Part shown: positions 23,298 to 30,506 of the stretch, piece by piece
How positions within the stretch are numbered: the stretch's first letter is position 1
How the letters are laid out: every line of letters begins with the position of its first letter
Assembly: GCA_035298385.1 (NCBI GenBank)
Contig: DATGYC010000155.1
Location: 1 to 31,472 of the forward strand
Direction: 5' to 3'
Length of the DNA: 31,472 nt
From: DATGYC01 sp035298385
GTDB taxonomy: Bacteria; Bacillota; Sulfobacillia; Symbiobacteriales; Symbiobacteriaceae
The notes under the pieces: model-generated
Database searches by the model: none
Told to the model about the DNA's origin: nothing
The model's input: the letters and a program-made list of their open reading frames with translations, nothing else
Program-made: the position numbers and the translations under genes

Positions 23298-23349
23298 CTT
23301 TTACCACAGAAACTAGGCCGTCCCTCAGCCAGATTTCCGTGGTAAAAAG
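23298..23349. repeat. Imperfect inverted repeat next to the rpmF terminator
   Basis: Arms CTTTTACCACAGAAA (23298-23312) and TTTCCGTGGTAAAAAG (23334-23349) are near-perfect complements, and inner GGC/GCC bases extend the stem. There is no T-run beyond it on either strand, so it is not a simple terminator. It may be a small REP/MITE-like element. Confidence 0.6.
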
Positions 23350-23387
23350 AAAGAAACAGGAGGCCTTTACAGACCTCCTGTTTCCCG
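23345..23387 (-). terminator. Terminator after rpmF
   Basis: An 11-bp perfect stem, GAAACAGGAGG/CCTCCTGTTTC, with a 10-base loop is followed by TTTCTTTTT on the minus strand. Confidence 0.92.
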
Positions 23388-23400
23388 CTTATTCAAAAGC

Positions 23401-23598
23401 TTACTGAGCCGAGAGCTCCGGCTCAACGTTCAGGACCTGCACACCCTTGTACTGACCGCAGGACGGGCAGACGTTGTGCTGCAGGGTCATCTCCTTGCAG
23501 TTCGGGCAAGGGATCAGGTTCGGAGCCACAACCTTGAAGTTGTGAGCACGACGGGAGTCGCGGCGGGACCGCGACATCTTCTTCTTCGGAACTGCCAT
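23401..23598 (-). CDS. rpmF: 50S ribosomal protein L32
   Basis: The 65-residue product is a zinc-containing L32: the basic start MAVPKKKMSRSRRDSRRAHN is followed by Cys31, Cys34, Cys44 and Cys47 in CPNC...CPSC. The ATG has AAAGGGGTG 7 bases upstream. It follows yceD, a common pairing, and ends at a strong terminator. Confidence 0.97.
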   Translation of the reverse strand: MAVPKKKMSRSRRDSRRAHNFKVVAPNLIPCPNCKEMTLQHNVCPSCGQYKGVQVLNVEPELSAQ

Positions 23599-23665
23599 GT
23601 TTCTACACCCCTTTCAGATCTCCGCCCGCCGAGGGGCGGACCCGGGCACCTACTCCCGGGGGGAC

Positions 23666-24214
23666 CTACTCATTTTTGGAATCCGGCTTGCGCAGCAGCT
23701 CATGCAGCTTTGCAAACCGGGGGTCTACCGTGACATCTTCGGTACACGAGCAGGGGCCTTGATTCAGGTTGGCTCCGCAGGTCGGGCAGAGTCCCTTGCA
23801 GTCCGGCGAGCAGAGCGGCTTCATCGGCAGCTCCACCACCACGTTGTCCCGCAGGGTCTCCGTCAGGTCGATCTGCTCGCCCTGATAGAGGTTGACCTGG
23901 CGGCCTGTCTCGGCCTCGTCGTCCTTAAGGATCGCGGCGAGGTCTGTCCCCTCCACGAACTCCTCTTCGAACTCCACCTCGAGCGGAGACTGGTACTCGG
24001 TCAGACAGCGGCTGCAGACGAGCTGGGCCTCCCCTTCGAGTTCCCCGCGTACTAGGAGTCGGTCGCCCAGGTTCCAAACCTCGGCCTCACCCGCGAAGGG
24101 TTGGTCGAATCGGACCGGCGAGCCACCTGACTCGATGGGCTTGAGCGACACGTGCAGGTCTACCCGCTCGTGGGCGCCCTCTTCCCGCTTCACTTCTGCA
24201 ACGTTGACCAGCAT
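23666..24214 (-). CDS. yceD: YceD (DUF177) family protein
   Basis: YceD proteins are encoded directly before rpmF in most bacteria and are linked to 23S rRNA accumulation and ribosome biogenesis. The 182-residue protein has the family block LVCSRCLTEYQSPLEVEFEEEF (Cys67, Cys70). A C-terminal Cys cluster follows (135, 139, 143, 146, then 155 and 157), which probably binds zinc. It has a strong promoter of its own. Confidence 0.92.
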   Translation of the reverse strand: MLVNVAEVKREEGAHERVDLHVSLKPIESGGSPVRFDQPFAGEAEVWNLGDRLLVRGELEGEAQLVCSRCLTEYQSPLEVEFEEEFVEGTDLAAILKDDEAETGRQVNLYQGEQIDLTETLRDNVVVELPMKPLCSPDCKGLCPTCGANLNQGPCSCTEDVTVDPRFAKLHELLRKPDSKNE

Positions 24215-24260
24215 ACCCTCACCTCATGATCCGCTCAGACCGGTTGAAGACACAGCCACA

Positions 24261-24290
24261 ATTATAGAGAGAGATGCCTTCCTTTGTCAA
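24261..24290 (-). promoter_or_regulatory. Promoter of yceD-rpmF
   Basis: On the minus strand TTGACA (24285-24290) and a perfect TATAAT (24261-24266) are 18 bases apart, 22 bases after the stop of the upstream protease gene. Confidence 0.85.
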
Positions 24291-24311
24291 CCAAGGAACG
24301 ACCAATTCATG

Positions 24312-25340
24312 TCAACCATTTGAAGTTGACACACTACGTTCTTCCTTGAGCCAAGAGAGGGCGGCATCGATGGTCGTCACAGGAACAACCTTGATGGTGG
24401 TCGCGGCCCCATATGCCTCCGCAAAGTTGGCCGGCGGGACCAGAATCGCCTGCGCGCCCGCGGCCTCGGCCGTCGCCACCTTCTGCGCGACCCCGCCGAT
24501 CGCTCCCACCGAGCCATCGAACTCGATCGTGCCGGTGATCGCGATTCGCTCCGCCGGGAAGATGCCGCCCGGGGTGAGCTGATCGACCACCTGCAGGGTC
24601 ATCGCCAGGCCACAGGAGGGACCGGTGATCCACGGCAGCAGGATCTTCACCGGCACGGCGGTGTCATCGTAGCGCACCGCTTGCTCCAACATGACCCCCA
24701 AGTAAGGCCGGGTTGTTTGCAGCGTCGGATGCGCGCCAGTCGTCACCGTCACGTCCTGCTCCACGCCGTTGCGCTCAATGCGGAGGGTCACCGGATCACC
24801 GGGCTTCAGGGCGCCCAGGACCCGCTGCAGATCCGGGTTCGTCCGGACCTCCTGCGCATTCGCAGCCACAATGCGATCCTTCGGTAGAAGCGTCCCCTCG
24901 GCGGGCGCCCCCTTGAGCACCCCCGTGATGACCAGCCCCGTTGGATCGACGCCGCGCCCATAACCGGCCCGCTGCAGCCCGATCGCCTTGGCCGTCCGCT
25001 GGGCGTCGACCATCATCTCCGTCGCCATCTGATCATAAGCGGCAAAGTCGGGCAACTCGCCGAGGAACTCCTTGGCCGACTCCAGTTGCACCCGCTTGTC
25101 GACCTTGCCCCAGAGCCAAAGCCAGACGTTGGCTGGCTGGGCAAAGACGGTTAAGAGGTAGCCGCGGTCACCATGGACCTGCCCCCCCTCCACCCGAATC
25201 GCCTTCGACGTATCTAAGGCCATACCCGGCGCCGTGACGTAGTAGGGTGTCCGAATGAAGGCGAGAGCGCCACTGATGACCAGTGCCACGGAGAGACCCG
25301 CCACTCCCCGCCAAAACGGCGGCGTCTTAGGCCAGCGCAT
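24312..25340 (-). CDS. YlbL/SepM-type PDZ-Lon membrane protease
   Basis: A membrane-anchored serine protease: one N-terminal helix (about 12-29), then a PDZ domain (about 130-200) and a C-terminal Lon-type proteolytic domain. The catalytic dyad is Ser242 in ITGPSCGLAM and Lys287 in GGVAQKVATA. The SepM member processes a peptide pheromone in streptococci, and YlbL has been linked to cell-division control after DNA damage in Bacillus. The 342-residue length is usual. The start has GGAGGTG 7 bases upstream, and it lies 16 bases after the coiled-coil gene. Confidence 0.93.
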   Translation of the reverse strand: MRWPKTPPFWRGVAGLSVALVISGALAFIRTPYYVTAPGMALDTSKAIRVEGGQVHGDRGYLLTVFAQPANVWLWLWGKVDKRVQLESAKEFLGELPDFAAYDQMATEMMVDAQRTAKAIGLQRAGYGRGVDPTGLVITGVLKGAPAEGTLLPKDRIVAANAQEVRTNPDLQRVLGALKPGDPVTLRIERNGVEQDVTVTTGAHPTLQTTRPYLGVMLEQAVRYDDTAVPVKILLPWITGPSCGLAMTLQVVDQLTPGGIFPAERIAITGTIEFDGSVGAIGGVAQKVATAEAAGAQAILVPPANFAEAYGAATTIKVVPVTTIDAALSWLKEERSVSTSNG

Positions 25341-25356
25341 GCGTGAACACCTCCGC

Positions 25357-25824
25357 CTAGAGCTCCTGCTGCAGCTCCTCGCGGGCCTTGCGGATCACAC
25401 CGGCGGAACGGGAGGACTCCTGGGCGAGCTTCTCCAGCTCGGGCTGGACGCGCGCAAAGAGGTCATCCGCCCAGGCGAGTGCGTTCTGCCGGATCTCCCG
25501 GGCGACACGCTTGGCCTGATCGATCACCTCGTTCGCTTGGGTCTCGGCCTCCTTGGTCACCGTCGACTCGCTCGTCAACTGACTGGCCTTGGACTGCGCC
25601 TCCCGCATCTTCGCCTCTGCCCAGGCCTTGGCCTCCTGGAGGATCTCCTCCCGCTGCTGAGCGATCCGCCCAGCCTCGCGGATCTCGTCCGGAATCGCCT
25701 CACGCAGGGCATCGATCAGGGCGTAGAACTCCTCCGGATCCACCATCACCTTCGCGGTCAGCGGCACCTTGGTCGCATGATTCACAACGTCTTCCAACCG
25801 GTCGATCAGGTCCATGATCTCCAC
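25357..25824 (-). CDS. Conserved coiled-coil protein next to coaD
   Basis: A 155-residue, highly charged helical protein beginning VEIMDLIDRLEDVVNHATKV. A short N-terminal part with PLTAKVMVDPEEFYALIDAL is followed by a long coiled coil from about 50 to the end. Proteins of this look are often annotated as ATPase subunit-like because of the coiled coil, but I see no basis for that. Their repeated place between coaD and ylbL in Clostridia suggests a conserved, unknown role. I start at the GTG at 25824, 6 bases after GGGAGGG. Confidence 0.8.
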   Translation of the reverse strand: MEIMDLIDRLEDVVNHATKVPLTAKVMVDPEEFYALIDALREAIPDEIREAGRIAQQREEILQEAKAWAEAKMREAQSKASQLTSESTVTKEAETQANEVIDQAKRVAREIRQNALAWADDLFARVQPELEKLAQESSRSAGVIRKAREELQQEL

Positions 25825-25927
25825 GGGTAGCCCTCCCATAAACTTTGGCGCACATGATGTAGGGGATGTGCGTAGTCGTATAGATATCGTGTAACTCCCT
25901 AAATACCCACAGCGCCGACCAACCTGC
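25825..25927. other. Gap between coaD and the coiled-coil gene
   Basis: There is a 7-bp inverted repeat, CGCACAT/ATGTGCG (25849-25855 with 25866-25872), without a T-run. No convincing promoter is seen. Confidence 0.4.
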
Positions 25928-26404
25928 TTACCCGAACTTGGCCCGGAGCCGCTTCTCAACCGTGGGCGGGACCAGCCCATCCAGCTTTGCCTGGTGGGCG
26001 GCCAGTTCACGCACGATCGACGACGAGAGGTACGAGTACTCCTTGCGCGACATCAGGAAGAAGGTCTCGACCGAGGCGTCTAGCTCCCGGTTGACCATCC
26101 CCATCTGCCACTCATACTCAAAGTCCTGGATCGGACGGAGGCCCTTGACGATCGCCATGGCGCCCTCCTGGCGGGCCAGGTCGACGAGGAGCCCCTCACC
26201 GTGGACTGCGCGCACGTTCGGGAGGTGCGACAGGGAGTCGCTTAGCATCTCCAGCCGCTCCGCCGCCGTAAAGAGCGCCTGCTTGCGCGGGTTGGTCAGG
26301 ACGGCGACGATCACCTCGTCAAACTGGGCGGCGGCCCGCTCAATCACATCCAGATGGCCGTTGGTAACCGGGTCGAACGAACCCGGGCAGATCGCCTTGC
26401 GCAC
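25928..26404 (-). CDS. coaD: Phosphopantetheine adenylyltransferase
   Basis: CoaD makes dephospho-CoA, the fourth step of coenzyme A synthesis. The nucleotidyltransferase signature CPGSFDPVTNGHLDVI is at the N-terminus, with TNGH as the (T/H)xGH motif. The second nucleotide-binding region, LSSSIVRELA, is near residue 127. The GTG at 26404 gives MRKAICPG with GAGGAGG 9 bases upstream. It lies four bases after the rsmD stop, so the genes are coupled. Confidence 0.96.
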   Translation of the reverse strand: MRKAICPGSFDPVTNGHLDVIERAAAQFDEVIVAVLTNPRKQALFTAAERLEMLSDSLSHLPNVRAVHGEGLLVDLARQEGAMAIVKGLRPIQDFEYEWQMGMVNRELDASVETFFLMSRKEYSYLSSSIVRELAAHQAKLDGLVPPTVEKRLRAKFG

Positions 26405-26408
26405 GCTG

Positions 26409-26978
26409 CTACGCCTCCTCATCCGCCCGCTCTACCTTGTACAGGGAGATGACGGTCTCACCAAACGAAAGCTCACGAACCCGGGTCAAGGAGCCTACTG
26501 CAGCCGGCATCGGATCCTTGCCGTGGTGCTCGCAGAGTACCCAACCATCCGGGGCGAGGATTCCATTGGCCGCAATCCCCTCCAGCGAAGCCGGACAGAG
26601 ATCCTGCCCATAAGGCGGATCGACGAAGATCAGGTCATACTGGCGCCCCCGCTTGCCCAGGTCGGGCAGGGCGGCACGCGCGTCCCGGCGGAGCATCTCC
26701 GCCCGGTCGATCAGGTTCGTATAGCGCAGGTTCTCCTCCACGACCTTCAGATGGGCCGTCTGCAGGTCGACAAAGGTCGCAGCGGCCGCCCCGCGGCTAA
26801 GCGCCTCGATCCCCACGTTACCCGAGCCCGCAAAGAGATCCAAGAACCGGGCGTCGATCACCCGGGCGCCAATTACATTGAAGAGCGACTCCTTGACACG
26901 ATCGGCGGTTGGTCGAACCTCCCGCCCCTTTACCGTCTTCAGCGGCCGGCCCTTGGCCGACCCCGTGATCACTCGCAT
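26409..26978 (-). CDS. rsmD: 16S rRNA (guanine-N2-)-methyltransferase RsmD
   Basis: RsmD methylates G966 of 16S rRNA. It has the Rossmann-type motif FLDLFAGSGNVGIEALSRGA (about 46-65) and the catalytic DPPY in LIFVDPPYG. The start MRVITGSAKGRPL is the family signature; the ATG at 26978 has GAGGTGA just upstream. Gene order rsmD-coaD is the usual one. Confidence 0.95.
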   Translation of the reverse strand: MRVITGSAKGRPLKTVKGREVRPTADRVKESLFNVIGARVIDARFLDLFAGSGNVGIEALSRGAAAATFVDLQTAHLKVVEENLRYTNLIDRAEMLRRDARAALPDLGKRGRQYDLIFVDPPYGQDLCPASLEGIAANGILAPDGWVLCEHHGKDPMPAAVGSLTRVRELSFGETVISLYKVERADEEA

Positions 26979-26989
26979 CCGCTCACCTC

Positions 26990-27055
26990 GTCCGCTAAGA
27001 GAACGACTCGGGTAGTTCCCCCGGCCTACTGAAACCCTAAGTCGTGACAGTTCTG
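26990..27055 (-). promoter_or_regulatory. Structured leader upstream of rsmD
   Basis: On the minus strand ACGACT (27040-27045) pairs with AGTCGT (27003-27008). Inside that, GTAG/CTAC or GGGT/ACCC pairs are possible as alternatives. I cannot assign it to a known riboswitch class. Confidence 0.3.
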
Positions 27056-27114
27056 CGTGCTGACGCCCTTTTCCTTTCAAAACCAGACCGGATTCCCTAC
27101 TTCAGCATGCCCAT

Positions 27115-27239
27115 TGCAAAGGAACCCCGTGCCCGTATAACCCTTCGCACGGCCGGGTAGACTACCTGACGGCATCAATCAGTTCTCTCATCAAGGGACT
27201 CTACTTTGGGCGCTCCTCCGGGAAGCGCCCCCTTTTTTT
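27115..27239 (+). ncRNA. Candidate small RNA with promoter and terminator
   Basis: On the plus strand TTGCAA (27115-27120) and TATAAC lie 16 bases apart and predict a start near 27144. About 95 bases later there is a GC hairpin with arms GGGCGCT and AGCGCCC followed by seven Ts. Between them are a GGTAG/CTACC repeat and a possible AGTTCT/GGGACT hairpin, but no credible reading frame. The terminator has no plus-strand gene to serve, which is the main support for an RNA. Confidence 0.5.
27208..27239 (+). terminator. Plus-strand terminator with a seven-T tail
   Basis: A hairpin with arms GGGCGCT and AGCGCCC is followed by CCTTTTTTTG. The nearest annotated genes on both sides are on the minus strand. 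Confidence 0.85.
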
Positions 27240-27249
27240 GTCCAGGCGC

Positions 27250-27279
27250 GGCAAGGGCGCCCCCCACCAGGGGCGCCGA
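27250..27279 (-). terminator. Hairpin after the SLH/3D gene
   Basis: On the minus strand GGCGCCCC and GGGGCGCC pair around a short loop, 11 bases after the gene's stop. The following CTTGCC is a poor T-tract, so termination may be inefficient. Confidence 0.5.
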
Positions 27280-27289
27280 TTCACCACGA

Positions 27290-28303
27290 CTAACCCAAGA
27301 GCCAGACCGTTCGGTTCTGCACGCCGAAGTGAAGCGCCGCCTCGGCGTAGTTCCAGGTAAAGAGATCGATCCGGGCGCCCTTGATCGCTCCACCGGTATC
27401 GGCTGCGATGCCATAGCCCCAGCCATCGACGAAGACCCAGCTACCCAGCGGAATCTTGGTCGGATCGACCGCGACGGTACCGGTCCGGACCGCCATCCCC
27501 GAGTAGGTCACCGTCCCGACACCCGGTTCACCCGGGCTGTAAGCGGTCGCCTTCATCTGCCAGGACGCCTTGACCGGCAAGGAGCGGTCGCCGATTGCCG
27601 TGAGCACCGCACCCTCTTGCAAGAGCCGACTAGCCAGGACCGCAGCCTCGGCGCGGCTCGCCCAGGCTGTCGGGCGAAGCGTTCCATCCGCATACCCGTT
27701 GAAAAGGCCGAGCTTAACAGCGAGGGCGACCTCCGCCTGATGCTCCTTGGTAAGCAAGGACCGGTCGCTGAAGCCCAGCAGGATTCCCGTGACCTCTTGC
27801 CGATCAAGCTGCCCCGCCGCGAAGCGCTTGGAGGCGGCCCGAATGCCGTAGGTCATCAACTCTTCACGAGTCACAAGACCATCCGGGTAGATCGCCTCCG
27901 CCCCGACGAGGTCCAGGACGCCCAACCGATACGCAGTCTCGACGTAGGGCCCTGCCCAACTGGTGCACGGGGCGTCCGCGAACAGGCCGTTACAGAGCGG
28001 CTGAACCCGCCGGGCGCCCAGGAGTAGCTTCGCCAACTCCGCACGCGTAACGGGATCGTTCGGCCGGAACAGACCCTCAGGGTCGGGCGACACGGCGCCG
28101 ACGGCCAGCAGCTTCGTCAGGGCAGGGAGGGCCCAAGTCTCGGCTGCCATGTCGGAAAAGGGCGTCTGTGCCGGGCTACTGCTGACCGCTGGCGGCGCAG
28201 GAGTACTGGTCGGCTGGGCCGCCCCCGTCGCCAGAGCGGGAGTGGCGGTTAGGGTGGTCAAAAGACCGATCAAGATTCGCAGGATCCAACTGCGTCGCTG
28301 CAC
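27290..28303 (-). CDS. Secreted protein with S-layer homology and 3D domains
   Basis: A 337-residue exported wall protein. Residues 1-26 are a signal peptide (basic start, hydrophobic core, cleavage near PALA). A Pro/Ser/Thr-rich linker follows. Three S-layer homology-like repeats cover about 49-235 (FSDMAAETWALPALTKLLAV, then RPNDPVTRAELAKLLLGA; GLFNGYADGTLRPTAWASRA). The C-terminal 3D domain (about 250-337) has its three Asp residues in AVDPTKIPLG, AADTGGAIKG and RIDLF, as in MltA-type/YocH-like enzymes. It probably binds secondary wall polymers and cuts or remodels peptidoglycan. A GTG start has GAGGAGG 8 bases upstream. Confidence 0.93.
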   Translation of the reverse strand: MQRRSWILRILIGLLTTLTATPALATGAAQPTSTPAPPAVSSSPAQTPFSDMAAETWALPALTKLLAVGAVSPDPEGLFRPNDPVTRAELAKLLLGARRVQPLCNGLFADAPCTSWAGPYVETAYRLGVLDLVGAEAIYPDGLVTREELMTYGIRAASKRFAAGQLDRQEVTGILLGFSDRSLLTKEHQAEVALAVKLGLFNGYADGTLRPTAWASRAEAAVLASRLLQEGAVLTAIGDRSLPVKASWQMKATAYSPGEPGVGTVTYSGMAVRTGTVAVDPTKIPLGSWVFVDGWGYGIAADTGGAIKGARIDLFTWNYAEAALHFGVQNRTVWLLG

Positions 28304-28384
28304 GGATCACTCCTCCTCGGATCACGGCTACCCAGAAGCCGCAGGTTTCGCTTGCTCTACCAAGCTACCAGCGATTTCCACAAA

Positions 28385-28420
28385 AAGGAAAAAGTTCCTC
28401 CCCTTTCAGGGAGGAACTTA
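28385..28420 (-). terminator. Terminator after the methyltransferase pair
   Basis: An 11-bp perfect stem, AAGTTCCTCCC/GGGAGGAACTT (28392-28402 with 28409-28419), is followed by TTTCCTTTTT on the minus strand. The stop codon of the methyltransferase overlaps the stem. Between it and the SLH/3D gene are two small hairpins that I cannot classify. Confidence 0.92.
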
Positions 28421-29485
28421 CTGTGGGCGAATGGTCGGCGGGCTCTCGACATCGCAGACGAAGAGTCGTTCCTCGATCGGGCGCCGCTTGCTCCGGCCGG
28501 CGCCGTGGCCGAAGATCGGGTAGGGCCGGCGGTAGACCGTCACCCGTCCTCGCTCAGCCAAAAGCCCAAGGATCAGCTCGTCGGGCACGATCCCCTCCGA
28601 GTTGTAGGAGAGCAGGATGCAGCCCGCCCTCGTCTCGCGGATCAGCGTCGCCAGACTAGTGCCGGCTCGACGCCGACTGGAGAAGGACGACTTCAGCGCC
28701 GCCCGCTCAAACTTGGCCGTCTTGCCGATCACCGGCGGCTGCTCCCAGCGAACCAGATTCTCCAGCAGATGGTAGTTGTCGATGTACTGGCGACTGTTAT
28801 AGGGCGGGTCCAGATAGAGGAGATCGACCGGGCGCCCCGGCACGAGCGCCAAGCTATCCGCCACGAGCGCCTCACACCCGACCGACTCCACCACCTGCGG
28901 CAGTCCGAGCTGCAGGGGCCGGTAGACGTTCGCATCCACCCGGTGGCGCCCGTCCGCCCCGTACGGCTCCGCCCCCAGATGCTTAAGGAAAGCGTCATAC
29001 TGCCCGACGGTATTCGCCACCTTGTCCACGGCGTAGACCAAACTGGTCAGCAGGACCGCCAGCTCCTGCGGCGAGATCTCCCCCCGCCGCTCCCACTCGG
29101 CGATCGCTTCCCGGATCGCATCGATCCGTCCCGCGTTCTCTGGCGTAAAGTAGGTCCCGCCCCAGACCGCCGTCGCGTACCCCGCGACCGGTTCTAGGCC
29201 CTGCAGGTAGGTCAGGCGCTGCGCCATCTGCGCCCAGTCGATCTCGCCGGGGCGCCCGCCCATAAAGCACCGCGCCGCCAGGGCGTTGTGCATCAGCAGA
29301 TCAGCCGCCGTCACCGCCAGCCCCATCCGGGCCAGATGAACGGCAACAACCCCCGTCCCCGCGAACGGGTCGAGGGCCGTCTTGGCCGCTGGTGCATGCA
29401 TCCGAATCGCCTCTTCGATAAAAGGAAGCAGGTCGGTCTTCGCCCCGATGTACTTTCGATTATGCGGGTAGAGTGGTTTGAGCAT
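28418..29485 (-). CDS. D12-class DNA adenine N6-methyltransferase
   Basis: The 355-residue protein has the D12/Dam-type start (YPHNRKYIGAKTDLLPFIEEA), the AdoMet-binding motif DPFAGTGVVA (39-48) and the catalytic motif DPPYNSRQY (226-234). This is the alpha-class order (motif I before IV). The recognition sequence cannot be read from the protein. It starts 3 bases after the stop of a second methyltransferase, so both are made together. No restriction endonuclease is seen beside it, so it may be an orphan enzyme with an epigenetic or protective role. Confidence 0.9.
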   Translation of the reverse strand: MLKPLYPHNRKYIGAKTDLLPFIEEAIRMHAPAAKTALDPFAGTGVVAVHLARMGLAVTAADLLMHNALAARCFMGGRPGEIDWAQMAQRLTYLQGLEPVAGYATAVWGGTYFTPENAGRIDAIREAIAEWERRGEISPQELAVLLTSLVYAVDKVANTVGQYDAFLKHLGAEPYGADGRHRVDANVYRPLQLGLPQVVESVGCEALVADSLALVPGRPVDLLYLDPPYNSRQYIDNYHLLENLVRWEQPPVIGKTAKFERAALKSSFSSRRRAGTSLATLIRETRAGCILLSYNSEGIVPDELILGLLAERGRVTVYRRPYPIFGHGAGRSKRRPIEERLFVCDVESPPTIRPQ

Positions 29486-29488
29486 CGT

Positions 29489-30364
29489 TTAGGTCCTAAA
29501 GACCAGGATATTCTGGTGGAGCATGGAGGGGATGAACTCATACTTGTAGCCGTAGACGTGCAGCCGCTTAGCCACGTCGTACCAGATCAGATTCGCCTTC
29601 ATGGTGAGCCCGAGGGATTGGAGCAACTGCATCACCTGAACGGAGAGCGGATGGTACTGCCCCGAGTGATACATATCGCCGATGAAGACCGCCAGGTAGG
29701 CACCGGGACGCAGGAGCGGCAGGGCGCCGCTGAAGACCTCCGTCAGCAGCTCAAGCCACTCCGCCTCCCCTTCGATTCCAGAGGCGAGCGTCTCCGGCGC
29801 CCCGTCAAACGGGCGCAGGCGGGAAGGGCGCCGCTCAGTCGCCGTCCCGCCGGCCCGCTTAAACTTCCCCGTCGAGCGGCGCCGCTTGTCCATATCCCAG
29901 TACGGAACGTCTGTCAAGAGCAGGTCGAAGGATTCAGGTGGGAGCGAAGGGAGGACGGCCCGGGCATCGCCCACAAGCGCCTCTTGCGGCCGCACACCCT
30001 CCCGCCGGCAGACCTCATGATAGGTCTCGACCCAGCGGGACTGCAGATCGATGCCGACCGCCTCACGCCGCGCAATCGAGGCGCCCAGCAGCGTCCCGCC
30101 CACGCCCATAAACGGGTCCAGCACCCGCTGCCCCGTCTTCGTAAAGGTTGAGATTAACTCCGCACAGAGCTCTGGCGGCTTCTGCCCGCCGTGCTGGGAG
30201 CGCAGGTCAAAGGCGTAGGAGGGCGGATAGCTCCGGTTGATCACCGAGCGTGTTGCATAGACCCACTCCCGACCCGTCAGGTCGTTCAGTCGGTTCCCGG
30301 TATGGTAGATCCCGCGCTCACCCAGATCGATGTGCACGGGCCGGAGCCCCTCATCCTTCGCCAC
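29489..30364 (-). CDS. DNA methyltransferase with a DVPYW motif
   Basis: A 291-residue AdoMet-dependent methylase. The AdoMet motif DPFMGVGGTLLGA is at about 83-95, followed by GIDLQSRW. The catalytic motif reads TDVPYWDM (about 151-158), where the usual form is (D/S/N)PPYW, so Pro is replaced by Val. Both N4-cytosine and N6-adenine methylases, and RNA methylases of the TRM11 kind, share this layout, so the target is uncertain. I use the GTG at 30364 with GAGGGG 8 bases upstream; the GTG ten codons earlier lies almost on the predicted transcription start. Confidence 0.85.
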   Translation of the reverse strand: MAKDEGLRPVHIDLGERGIYHTGNRLNDLTGREWVYATRSVINRSYPPSYAFDLRSQHGGQKPPELCAELISTFTKTGQRVLDPFMGVGGTLLGASIARREAVGIDLQSRWVETYHEVCRREGVRPQEALVGDARAVLPSLPPESFDLLLTDVPYWDMDKRRRSTGKFKRAGGTATERRPSRLRPFDGAPETLASGIEGEAEWLELLTEVFSGALPLLRPGAYLAVFIGDMYHSGQYHPLSVQVMQLLQSLGLTMKANLIWYDVAKRLHVYGYKYEFIPSMLHQNILVFRT

Positions 30365-30398
30365 TCTACTCACCCCTCGCAACCGCGTTGTCACCCAA

Positions 30399-30428
30399 AC
30401 TATACGCCATCCTCCTCATTGGTGTAAA
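30399..30428 (-). promoter_or_regulatory. Promoter of the methyltransferase pair
   Basis: On the minus strand TTTACA (30423-30428) and TATAGT (30399-30404) are 18 bases apart, giving a leader of about 28 bases before the GTG at 30364. Confidence 0.7.
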
Positions 30429-30438
30429 GCGGCAGGAC

Positions 30439-30469
30439 TGCATGTGACTGGGGTCTATGGGTCAGACTA
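30439..30469 (+). promoter_or_regulatory. Candidate forespore (sigma-G/F) promoter of gpr
   Basis: On the plus strand TGCATG (30439-30444) and CAGACTA (30463-30469, preceded by GGT) are 18 bases apart. This resembles the sigma-G pattern (TGMATA...CATAMTA), and gpr is a forespore gene in Bacillus. The match is partial. Confidence 0.4.
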
Positions 30470-30506
30470 CCGGGAGCAAGATCCTGCGTTGAAAGGAAGA
30501 TGCGCA

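Larger units (their letters stand above)
1917..29257. repeat. Highly iterated palindrome GGGCGCCC
   Basis: I counted 36 copies by eye, at (first base) 1917, 3465, 3944, 4802, 5885, 6288, 7766, 8544, 10185, 10320, 11428, 11450, 12540, 14361, 15215, 15560, 17022, 17084, 17171, 17258, 19590, 19633, 20571, 20901, 21564, 21741, 21840, 22275, 24172, 24809, 24903, 27255, 27373, 28012, 28830 and 29250. Most are inside genes, a few in terminators. None is in the inserted element (1-1640), and I found none after 29257. Confidence 0.75.

Noticed and set aside
28304..28384. A riboswitch (c-di-AMP or c-di-GMP type) before the SLH/3D wall gene
   Set aside because: Such riboswitches often precede wall hydrolase genes, but the space is too short for the c-di-AMP class and none of the conserved core sequences is present; only two small hairpins are seen.
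28418..30364. A complete restriction-modification or BREX/DISARM-type system
   Set aside because: Only methylases are present; the neighbours are a wall protein and gpr, and no nuclease, helicase or other defence gene is visible.
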